A stretch of 14,229 nucleotides of DNA, from NCBI GenBank assembly GCA_030146385.1, contig JASLBX010000142.1:1-14229 (forward strand), given 5' to 3'. Positions 7,173 through 13,891 of this stretch are shown here, piece after piece. Under the pieces are notes generated by a model. The model saw only the letters and a list, made by a program, of their open reading frames with translations. It was not told the DNA's origin and did no database searches. The translations under genes and the position numbers were made by a program. The first letter of the stretch is position 1. Every line of letters begins with the position of its first letter. The DNA comes from Jiangellaceae bacterium. GTDB taxonomy: Bacteria > Actinomycetota > Actinomycetes > Jiangellales > Jiangellaceae.

Positions 7173-7970
7173 TCATCCTGCCTCGTCGATGAAGTGCTCG
7201 ATGACTCGCGCGAACTGCAGAGGGCTCTCATGGCTCAGCGCATGCCGAGCTCCCGGAAGCACTGCTAGCCGGCCATTCGGCGGCAGGCTGGCAAGCCGCT
7301 CGGTCCAGCGCCGAGACAGCAACGGGTCTCGGTCTCCCCAGCAGACCAGCACCATCTGATCAAGCTCGGGGAGACGGTCCTCGATCCGGTCGTCAAGTGC
7401 CGTAGAGAACGTCCGCATGACGCGTGGGATCCCGGCGCGCGCGAAGTCCTTGACGATCAAGGCGGTCAACTGGCGGGAGTGGCGCTCGGCCGGCCAGCGC
7501 ACCAGTTGACGGAGCCAGCCGCGCCGTTCAGCGTCCACGGTCGGTGAGCCCAGCACCAGGATGCGGCAGCAGTCCGGATGGCGCTGAGCCAGCGACGCGG
7601 CAACCTGGCATCCGAAGGAGGTTCCGACCACGACCGGCCGGGACACGCCGACAGCTTCGGTCCACGCGGCCACGTAGTCGGCGTGGTCGTCGATGCTCGG
7701 GACGCCCGCACGCTGGCTTTCACCGAAACCGGGTAGGTCAGGTGCCCAGACCTGGTGGCGGCGGGCCAGCAGACTGGCGGCCGGGCGGCACATCTGGCTG
7801 GCGACGCCCAAGCCGTGCACGAGCACCACATCAACACCGCCATCGCGCGGGCCGGGCCAGCAGCGCGCGAACATCCACACGCCCTTCGCCAGTACGGTGC
7901 CCGCGGTCTCCTGGGGAAGCGTCATTGTCGTCCGGATACCCGGCGAAACGCGCACCATGCGCCGACTCAC
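7173..7970 (-). CDS. Alpha/beta-fold hydrolase
   Basis: This is a 265-residue alpha/beta hydrolase. The oxyanion-hole segment is VVLVHGLG (48-55). The nucleophile elbow is VVGTSFGCQ, with Ser118 in GTSFG. The acid is probably Asp215 in CWGDRDPLL, and the catalytic His is His243 in GARHALSHES. DLPGFGES (78-85) is also typical of the lipase/esterase/haloperoxidase-like group, so it is probably a small-molecule esterase or C-C bond hydrolase; the substrate is unknown. The GTG at 7970 is preferred because it overlaps a TGA (7969-7967) in the frame that looks coding just upstream, forming GTGA. Alternatives are ATG 7958, or ATG 8036 and 8027, which would overlap the other upstream frame. No strong ribosome binding site is seen. 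The next gene begins seven bases after its stop. Confidence 0.88.
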   Translation of the reverse strand: MSRRMVRVSPGIRTTMTLPQETAGTVLAKGVWMFARCWPGPRDGGVDVVLVHGLGVASQMCRPAASLLARRHQVWAPDLPGFGESQRAGVPSIDDHADYVAAWTEAVGVSRPVVVGTSFGCQVAASLAQRHPDCCRILVLGSPTVDAERRGWLRQLVRWPAERHSRQLTALIVKDFARAGIPRVMRTFSTALDDRIEDRLPELDQMVLVCWGDRDPLLSRRWTERLASLPPNGRLAVLPGARHALSHESPLQFARVIEHFIDEAG

Positions 7971-8176
7971 GCGGACGACGGCGGAGCAGTGAACTGCCTC
8001 AAAGCCGAACCAACGACGTGCCGCCATGCCGGACATGACCGCTGCGGCTCACCATCCAGAAACCGGACGACCGCTTCATGCAACTCCGCGGCATATGGGA
8101 GGTCTGGATGGATGACTGGGACGGGGCAGGCGTCGACTGCCGGGCCGATTCGCGCAGCCGCGGCGGTCCCAGCCAC
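7967..8176 (-). pseudogene. Displaced C-terminal reading frame of the membrane protein (frameshift or small overlapping gene)
   Basis: In this frame the translation carries PVPVIHPDLPYAAELHEAVV and then RFLDGEPQ before ending SALRQFTAPPSSA. The composition is ordinary for protein: mixed Leu/Ala/Asp/Glu and good third-position G/C. The frame that continues from the membrane helices gives a Ser/Arg/Met-rich tail over the same bases. This frame's stop also overlaps the hydrolase GTG as GTGA. I therefore suspect that the membrane protein was originally read into this frame and that a one-base loss or two-base gain between about 8110 and 8200 broke it. A separate 69-residue gene from the GTG at 8176 is possible but has no ribosome binding site. 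The 8176 boundary is only that candidate start. Confidence 0.4.
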
Positions 8177-8553
8177 GGCAGCGGGCTGGTCAGCACGGCG
8201 AGAAGCAGCGCCAGGCCGAGGCCGGCCCAGAACGCGCCGTAGAACAACGTCGCCTGAGCGGTGTAGATGAAGGCCGCTGCGACCGCCGCAAACGGCAACA
8301 CGAGCAGGTAGAACCGGAGGGCGAACCAGTATCGCTCCCACGTCAGGCCGCCGAGCAGTAAGGCGATGACCGCCGCCCGAACAGCGACCAGGAGAACGAG
8401 AGCGGCAACGAAAGTCACGCCACCGGAGCCGTACACCAGTAACGCTCGGATATCCGCCACCAGGTCCAGCGGTGGCAACGCGACGAACTGAACCAGCCCG
8501 GGCCAGGCGGGCAGCAGCTGTACCGCCGCGAGCACCAGGACCGCCACCGACAC
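7999..8553 (-). CDS. Small multi-pass membrane protein, 3' end probably frame-shifted
   Basis: This open frame encodes 184 residues with about four hydrophobic helices: VSVAVLVLAAVQLL at the very start, then TFVAALVLLVAVRAAVIALLLG, then FYLLVLPFAAVAAAFIYTA, then FYGAFWAGLGLALLLAVLTS. I do not recognise the family. After LPWLGPPRLRESA the sequence turns into a low-complexity Ser/Arg-rich tail, while another frame becomes protein-like, so the true end is probably different (see 7967-8176). The start is also weak. GTG 8553 is the first start codon after the dehydrogenase stop and lacks a clear ribosome binding site; a GTG at 8694 would overlap the dehydrogenase by 79 bases. Two TTA codons occur (8361-8359 and 8442-8440). 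It probably belongs to the operon of its neighbours. The function is unknown. Confidence 0.5.
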   Translation of the reverse strand: MSVAVLVLAAVQLLPAWPGLVQFVALPPLDLVADIRALLVYGSGGVTFVAALVLLVAVRAAVIALLLGGLTWERYWFALRFYLLVLPFAAVAAAFIYTAQATLFYGAFWAGLGLALLLAVLTSPLPWLGPPRLRESARQSTPAPSQSSIQTSHMPRSCMKRSSGFWMVSRSGHVRHGGTSLVRL

Positions 8554-8615
8554 GGAGGCCAGAGGCGTCCAGGGCAGACGGCTGACCTCAGGCGGTCCTG
8601 GACGGTTGGCCCAGC

Positions 8616-9641
8616 TTAGGATCTCCGGCTCCGCACGATGCCGGCCACACCGGCCGCCGCTCCTCCGGCGGCGAGGGCACCGAGGACTCCCCACTTGGCT
8701 CGGTTCGAGCCACCGCCGCCGTCCGACGCTGCCTGAGAGACGCCGACCGGTGCCTGTTCACTCATCCGGGACCAGCCGCCGCTGACGTCTGCGGCCCCGT
8801 TCAGCGGTTCGAAGATCTTGCCGTTCGTGTGTGGCGCGGGGCCCTCGCCGAAGTGATCACGGTCGACCTGGCGGGCGGCAACCCGCTCGGTCAGCCCGGG
8901 TACCAGCCGGTTGAAGCCGAGCGCCCAGGCGGTCGACACCCCCACGATGGCTTCGCGCCGCGGTCGTTCTGCGCACGCCACGATGGTGCGCGCCGCCCGC
9001 GCCGCGGGTATTACCGGCTTTACCGGCTTGATCTGCCGACCCGAGTAGTTCCCACCCTCCTGGAACAGCGGCGTGTCGATCGGCCCGGGCAACACGGTGC
9101 AGACCTGAACGCCTGGCGCGTCAAGCAACTCTTGTCGTAGGCAGTCCGACAGCGCCCGGACGGCGTGCTTGCTGGCGACGTAACTGCTCATGTACGGCGA
9201 GCCGAGCTTTCCAAGCACGGACGAGACATTGATGATCACTCCGCTGCCCTGCTCCCGCATCCACGGGAGAGTGGCCCGGATCCCGTGATACGTACCGAAC
9301 AGGTTGGTCTCGATCACCCGGTACCAGGCGTTGATCGGCGCGTCCTCGAGCCGGCCGAACAGGCTCACCCCAGCGTTGTTGACCCACACGTCGATGCGTC
9401 CGTAGTTGCCGATGACCGCACGAGCGAGCTCTTCCATGGCCGCGGCATCGGCCACGTCGGCCGCATGCGCCATCGCATCGGCGCCCAGAGAGCGGCACTC
9501 TTCGACCACCTCATCAAGCACTCGCTCGCGGCGGGCATTGACGGCCACGGTGGCCCCTCGCTTGGCGAACGCGCGAGCGGTTTCTCGCCCGATTCCGGCA
9601 GAGGCGCCCGTCACGACGACAACGGCAGATTTGAGATCCAT
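8616..9641 (-). CDS. Short-chain dehydrogenase/reductase with hydrophobic C-terminal tail
   Basis: This is a 341-residue classical SDR, an NAD(P)H-dependent oxidoreductase. The cofactor loop is TGASAGIG (11-18). The acidic and NNAG motifs are ADV (61-63) and NNAG (88-91). Catalytic Ser is in NVSS (140/141), with Tyr154 and Lys158 in SSYVASKHA. The basic pair at 37-38 (ARR) after strand 2 suggests NADP(H) preference. The protein is longer than the usual 250 residues. After a family-typical ERVAARQVDRDHF and FEPL segment comes a Gly/Ser-rich linker, then a hydrophobic stretch at about 317-335 with an RSRRS end, which could anchor it to the membrane. Start ATG 9641 follows a strong GAGGAGG at 9657-9651. 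It stops at a TAA and is the first intact gene of the minus-strand run. The substrate is unknown. Confidence 0.93.
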   Translation of the reverse strand: MDLKSAVVVVTGASAGIGRETARAFAKRGATVAVNARRERVLDEVVEECRSLGADAMAHAADVADAAAMEELARAVIGNYGRIDVWVNNAGVSLFGRLEDAPINAWYRVIETNLFGTYHGIRATLPWMREQGSGVIINVSSVLGKLGSPYMSSYVASKHAVRALSDCLRQELLDAPGVQVCTVLPGPIDTPLFQEGGNYSGRQIKPVKPVIPAARAARTIVACAERPRREAIVGVSTAWALGFNRLVPGLTERVAARQVDRDHFGEGPAPHTNGKIFEPLNGAADVSGGWSRMSEQAPVGVSQAASDGGGGSNRAKWGVLGALAAGGAAAGVAGIVRSRRS

Positions 9642-9692
9642 CAGAACTTGCCTCCTCGCAGATGTCATGGCCGGAGTGCCGACGAGGCGCGA

Positions 9693-9821
9693 TCACACAC
9701 CACCTGGGCGACTCAGCGAGTTGGGGGCGTCGACATGGGCGCCCTCGTCGACGCCGACACCCAGCCGCTCGACCAGCTCGCCTCCGAGCCAGCCCGACAC
9801 CCCGGCGATGGCAACACCCAC
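9693..9821 (-). pseudogene. Probable 3' remnant of a DUF2231-like membrane protein
   Basis: On the minus strand an open frame ends at TGA 9695-9693. From about 9830 it reads GGFVGVAIAGVSGWLGGELV, then ERLGVGVDEGAHVDAP and a short tail. It uses strongly G/C-ending codons. The GWLGGELVxRxGVGVD pattern is what I associate with the last helix and tail of DUF2231-type membrane proteins. The expected earlier helices are not found upstream, where the frame turns Arg/Pro/Gly-rich and runs into the regulator promoter. I read it as a decayed gene end. A live 42-residue single-helix protein from the GTG at 9821 remains possible, with GGTGG as a poor ribosome binding site. It is 51 bases upstream of the dehydrogenase, on the same strand. 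The family assignment is from memory of the motif. Confidence 0.45.
9726..9755. repeat. Near-perfect 30-base palindrome
   Basis: GGCGTCGAC (9726-9734) and GTCGACGCC (9747-9755) flank a centre containing GGGCGCCC (9737-9744). Overall 13 of 15 base pairs match across the centre at 9740/9741. It lies between the divergent dehydrogenase and regulator genes, so an operator role is possible. It also falls in the DUF2231-like remnant, where Val-Gly-Val-Asp and Val-Asp-Ala codons produce the repeated GTCGAC, so coincidence is a real alternative. Confidence 0.4.
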
Positions 9822-9924
9822 GAAGCCACCGGCTTCGCAACCTGCCCACCTCCACTTCCTGTACCCGGGTGCGCAGCGTTGCCCGCCAGGTGCCCGACTA
9901 AACGGCGCACAAGGCGGGCATGGC

Positions 9925-9930
9925 TACTCT
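9925..9930 (+). promoter_or_regulatory. Candidate -10 box of the BTAD regulator
   Basis: TACTCT fits TAnnnT and is six bases upstream of the GTG at 9937, so transcription would begin at or beside the start codon. The absence of any Shine-Dalgarno sequence agrees with leaderless translation. No convincing -35 is seen. Confidence 0.45.
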
Positions 9931-9936
9931 GATCGA

Positions 9937-12900
9937 GTGATTCCGGAGCTGACGCTGCTGCCCCGCGTGGCCTACCACGGGCAGGAGGTCACCAGCCCCC
10001 GACTGCGTTCGCTCCTCGCGCTGCTCGCCGCAGACCTCCGCATCGGCGCCAGTACGTCCCGACTCGTTGAGGGACTGTGGCGGGACGAGCAACCCGAGAA
10101 TCCGACCAAGGCGTTACAGATCTTGGTGTCTAGGGCGCGGGCACAGCTGGGCTCGGAGATCATCGGCACGACGCCCGCGGGGTACCGGCTGAATCTGGAT
10201 GAGGGTCAGGTCGATGCCGCCGCCATCCTGCGCCGGGTGGCGGACAGCGCCCGGCACGCCCGCGCTGAAGACCATGAAGCTGCACTGGCCGAGGCCGAGG
10301 CCGGCCTTGCGTTGTGGGACGGTTCGCTGGACGGCGGTGATCCGACCGGCGACCCGCTGACCGAACTGAGGGCCGATCGGCGGGCGGCCCACCGGTCGCT
10401 GGTGCGGTTCCGGGTGCTTGCCCTGGCCCGGCTCGGCCGACACACCGAGGCGGTCGACCCGCTGGTCAAGCTGGCCGCCGAACGGCCTAGGGACGAGGAA
10501 CTGCTGCTAGAGCTGCTTCGCAGCGAAGCGGCGACGGCCGGGCCGTCCGCCGCGCTGGCGAGGTACGAGGCATACCGCAGTGAGCTGCGCGATGAGCTGG
10601 GCACCGACCCGGGAGCCGAGCTTCAGGCCATGCATCGGGACCTGCTGCTGAGTACCGCCCCACCGGTGCGGCGTGGTGTTACTCACGAGCCGAACCCGCT
10701 GCTGGGGCGCGACGAGGACATCGCCGCCGTTGAGCGCCTGCTGCGGACGTCGCGGGTGTCCTCGATCGTTGGACCCGGCGGCTTGGGTAAGACGCGCCTC
10801 GCCCAGGCGGTGCTGCAGCAGGCCGAGCAGCGAGCCGGGTTCTTCGTCCCGCTGGCCGGCATCTCGGCGGACGATGAGGTCCTCGGTGAGGTTGCGGCGG
10901 TACTCGGTGCCGGGGAATCGCCGCGGACGCCGGGTGGGTCGCCATCCCACCGTCTGGTCGACGGCATCGTGGCGGCGATCGGCCCCGGACCGGCCCTGCT
11001 GGTACTGGACAATTGCGAGCACGTGCTTCGCGGTGTCGCCGGACTGGTGCAGTCCCTGATCGCCAAGACGGCTGAGCTACGCGTCCTGACGACGAGCCGC
11101 GCGCCCGTCGGGCTCACATCTGAGGCGATCTACCAGCTGCCCACGCTCTCCCTGGACACGATGGTCGAGCTGTTCGCCCAACGCGCGCGGGCGGCGCGGC
11201 CCGACGTCGGGCTCCCGCAGGACGCCGTCGAGGAGATCTGCCGCCAGCTGGACGGCTTGCCACTGGCGGTCGAGCTGGCCGCAGCGCGGGTGCGAGTGAT
11301 GTCGGTCTTCGAGATCGCAAAACGGCTGGACGACCGGTTCAGCCTGCTGCGCAGCGGCGCCCGCGACCTGCCGGAGCGGCATCACACGCTGCGCGCGGTC
11401 GTCAGTTGGAGCTGGAACCTGCTGGACGCGTCAGATCAGCGGGCGATGCGGCTGTTGTCGGTGTTTCCCGCCGGCTTCACGGCGCAGACCGCCGGAAAGA
11501 TCCTGGATGACGACGCGCTGGACGTCCTGGAGCGGCTGGTCGAGCAGTCACTGCTCAGGGTGAGCGACACGGCGAACGGTACTCGTTTCAGCATGCTGGA
11601 GACGGTCCGCGAATTCAGCGCGTCCGAACTCATGTCCACCGGCGAGGAGGACGAGGCGATCGCCAAGCTGCTCGCTTGGGCCCGTGATCTCGGGTTGGAG
11701 CACTACGGGGGGCTCTTCGGTGTGGACCCGTACCCGACCGTCGATGCGATCCGCGACGAGCAGGAGAACCTTGGCCACGCGTTGCGGCTGGCGTTGGCCC
11801 GTAACGACGGACGCACGGTCGCGGCGACGTCGGCCGTGCTCGGCTGCTTGTCGATCGCGGAGTCGAACTTCGTGCGGCTGTCGAGCCTGGTCGGTGAGGC
11901 GTCCTGGCTGCTGTCCCACTACCGTCCCGAGCCGGAAGACATCGAGATCACTCGAACCGCGCTGGCGCTGAACGCCGTGTACACATTTGTCATTGAGGGC
12001 CCGAGGGCGGCGCGCTCGCTGGTCGCATTGCGCCGCTTGCCGCGGCCGCCAGCGACGTTCGCCGGTGCCGTTCAGACCATCATTACCGCAGTGCACGAGG
12101 ATTCGACCGCCATGTTCAAGCTGGCCGACAGTGAGGATCCGTACGTCGCGGTCGGCGCCAGCACAATGGCCAGTTACTACTGGGAGGCAGAGAACGACAT
12201 CGACCGGGCCATTGTTGCTGCCGAGCGGAGTCTCGAAGCCACCGAAGGTCAGCGACTGCCGTTGCTGGAGGCGCAGGCACACGCGCGGATCGGCGAGCTG
12301 TGCTTCCAACTGGACCGCGGCGCTGACGCCATTCACCACCTCAGCGCCGCCCTCCCAGTCTTCGAGCGGCTCGGTGCTCGGACCGATGCGCTCGGGATCC
12401 GGTGGTGGATCGTGCTGGCCAAGCTGCAGCTTGGCGACGTGGATGAGGCACAGAGATGGGCCGAGCCGGTTGCCAATGTTCACGTCGAGCCCAAGATCGG
12501 AACTCTTGGGTACGAAATCGGCGCCCGGGCGGAAATGTCGCTGGCACGGGGTGACATCGACGGCGGGCTGCGGCTGTGGCGGCAGGTGATCGGCTTGCTG
12601 GACAGCGCTCGAGACGAGACATCGGCAGGCGTCCCACTCCTGTTCGATCCGTGGCAAGTGGAGGCGCGGGCAGTGGCACTTACGGCGCACGCTCAGCATG
12701 GCCAGGTGGAGCTCGTCGCTGACCTGCCAGCCAATCTTGAGCAGCGACTGACGAACCTGCTCACCAGCCGAATCGTCAATCCGCCGCCGTACCTGATGGA
12801 GTTCCAGCTCGGCGGCTCCATGCTGGTCGCGCTCGCGCTTGCCGACCTCGACGCCGCCCAGCGAGCTGGGGACGAGTCTGCGACGAGGTCGGCGGTGCGG

Positions 12901-13080
12901 AAGATCGCGCTGGCCGAGCGGTTCGGATACCTCCGCAATTTCCAGCCCACGATGGCGTCGCGGAGCATTCGTGAGCTGGCCGAACGCGCGGACAGGCCGG
13001 CGTACGAGGAAGCGGTGTCCTCGTTCGCCGGCCTTGATCGCGACTCCCTGCGTGCGGCCGCCCTGGCTACGCTCCGCTGA
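9937..13080 (+). CDS. AfsR/SARP-type regulator: BTAD, NB-ARC ATPase and TPR-like repeats
   Basis: This is a 1047-residue pathway regulator. An OmpR-like winged helix covers about residues 10-86, ending in the typical TTPAGYRL. The bacterial transcriptional activator domain follows at about 90-240 (LGRHTEAVDPLVKLAAERPRD, LGTDPGAELQ). An NB-ARC/STAND ATPase starts near 255 with Walker A GPGGLGKT (279-286) and Walker B LLVLDNCEHV (Asp358), followed by LTTSRAP and GLPLAVELAAARVR. The last 450 residues are helical, TPR-like repeats, presumably the sensor part. Such proteins commonly activate adjacent secondary-metabolite or transporter genes. GTG 9937 is chosen because the winged helix begins at once and a TACTCT box precedes it; the open frame extends upstream only as antisense of the dehydrogenase. 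Codon 60 is TTA (10114-10116). The 3' end overlaps the convergent permease gene by 14 bases. Confidence 0.93.
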   Translation: MIPELTLLPRVAYHGQEVTSPRLRSLLALLAADLRIGASTSRLVEGLWRDEQPENPTKALQILVSRARAQLGSEIIGTTPAGYRLNLDEGQVDAAAILRRVADSARHARAEDHEAALAEAEAGLALWDGSLDGGDPTGDPLTELRADRRAAHRSLVRFRVLALARLGRHTEAVDPLVKLAAERPRDEELLLELLRSEAATAGPSAALARYEAYRSELRDELGTDPGAELQAMHRDLLLSTAPPVRRGVTHEPNPLLGRDEDIAAVERLLRTSRVSSIVGPGGLGKTRLAQAVLQQAEQRAGFFVPLAGISADDEVLGEVAAVLGAGESPRTPGGSPSHRLVDGIVAAIGPGPALLVLDNCEHVLRGVAGLVQSLIAKTAELRVLTTSRAPVGLTSEAIYQLPTLSLDTMVELFAQRARAARPDVGLPQDAVEEICRQLDGLPLAVELAAARVRVMSVFEIAKRLDDRFSLLRSGARDLPERHHTLRAVVSWSWNLLDASDQRAMRLLSVFPAGFTAQTAGKILDDDALDVLERLVEQSLLRVSDTANGTRFSMLETVREFSASELMSTGEEDEAIAKLLAWARDLGLEHYGGLFGVDPYPTVDAIRDEQENLGHALRLALARNDGRTVAATSAVLGCLSIAESNFVRLSSLVGEASWLLSHYRPEPEDIEITRTALALNAVYTFVIEGPRAARSLVALRRLPRPPATFAGAVQTIITAVHEDSTAMFKLADSEDPYVAVGASTMASYYWEAENDIDRAIVAAERSLEATEGQRLPLLEAQAHARIGELCFQLDRGADAIHHLSAALPVFERLGARTDALGIRWWIVLAKLQLGDVDEAQRWAEPVANVHVEPKIGTLGYEIGARAEMSLARGDIDGGLRLWRQVIGLLDSARDETSAGVPLLFDPWQVEARAVALTAHAQHGQVELVADLPANLEQRLTNLLTSRIVNPPPYLMEFQLGGSMLVALALADLDAAQRAGDESATRSAVRKIALAERFGYLRNFQPTMASRSIRELAERADRPAYEEAVSSFAGLDRDSLRAAALATLR

Positions 13081-13891
13081 CCTTCATGAGGGACCGGCCA
13101 GCGGCGGACGGGTCACGGTTGTAGAGCCGCTTCGCCCAGATGTAGCCGATCAGGGCAATGCCGACGCTCCACGCCACCGCAAGGGCGCCGCTGTTGCCGA
13201 TCTCGGTGCCCAGCAGTAGCCCGCGGAGCGTCTCCATGACCGGCGTGAACGGCTGGTTCTCGGCGAACCACCGCAGCCCGGCCGGCATGGAGTCGGTCGG
13301 CACGAAGCCGCTGCCGAGGAACGGCAGCAGGATCAGCGGCATCGGCAGGTTGCTGGCGCCCTCGACGGTCTTGGACACGAGCCCCATCGCCACCGCCAGC
13401 CAGATCAGCGCCAGGCTGAACAGCGCCATGAGCCCGGCCACTGCCAGCCACTCGACGGCGGTCGCGTTCGGGTCGAAGCCGACGAGCATCGCCACTCCCA
13501 CGACGACCGCAAGGCCGAGCAGAGTCTGGATCAGGCTGCCGAGCACATGCCCGGTCAACACCGACACGCGGGCGATCGCCATCGTCCGGAAGCGCGCGAT
13601 GATGCCTTCGGTCATGTCCATGGCCACCGCGATGGCGGTGCCTTGGACGGCGCCGGCTACGGCCATGACCAGAATGCCCGGCACCAAGTAGTTCGCGTAG
13701 TCCGAACGTCCTCCCTGGGGACCGGTGAGACCGGAGCCCATCGCGTCGCCGAAGACGTACACGAACAGCAGCAGGATGATGATCGGAATGCCGAGCACCA
13801 GCAGCGTCACGCTGGGGTAGCGCTGCACGTGCTTGAGCTGGCGCCGCAGCATGGTCATGGAGTCTCTTATTGCATAGGAACGGGTGTTCAT
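13067..13891 (-). CDS. ABC-2 type permease, DrrB-like
   Basis: This is a 274-residue integral membrane subunit of an ABC exporter. A cytoplasmic N terminus (RDSMTMLRRQLKHVQRYP) leads into a helix at about 28-47. The remainder has five further hydrophobic segments. The family signature EGIIARFRTMAIARVSVLTG follows the second helix, and the LPFLGSGFVPTDSMPAGLRW / NQPFTPVMETLRGLL segment before the last helix is typical of daunorubicin-resistance-type permeases. It would pair with the ATPase encoded just upstream: its ATG (13891-13889) overlaps that gene's TGA as ATGA. The exported compound cannot be inferred; relatives export antibiotics, lipids or glycans. The stop TAG lies inside the end of the convergent regulator gene, so there is no room for a conventional terminator between them. 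Confidence 0.93.
   Translation of the reverse strand: MNTRSYAIRDSMTMLRRQLKHVQRYPSVTLLVLGIPIIILLLFVYVFGDAMGSGLTGPQGGRSDYANYLVPGILVMAVAGAVQGTAIAVAMDMTEGIIARFRTMAIARVSVLTGHVLGSLIQTLLGLAVVVGVAMLVGFDPNATAVEWLAVAGLMALFSLALIWLAVAMGLVSKTVEGASNLPMPLILLPFLGSGFVPTDSMPAGLRWFAENQPFTPVMETLRGLLLGTEIGNSGALAVAWSVGIALIGYIWAKRLYNRDPSAAGRSLMKVSGA

Noticed and set aside
8554..8694. GTG at 8694 as the start of the small membrane protein
   Set aside because: It would overlap the dehydrogenase by 79 bases and gives an Arg/Pro/Cys-rich head that looks like antiframe translation.
9406..9936. Upstream extension of the BTAD regulator frame
   Set aside because: The extension is Thr/Ser/Pro/Arg-rich, antisense to the dehydrogenase start, and lies before the winged-helix domain. 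The GTG at 9937 fits the family.
11548..12699. Long minus-strand open frame antisense to the regulator's C-terminal half
   Set aside because: Its composition is Arg/Gln/His-rich and it shows no domain, while the plus strand continues a well-formed regulator.
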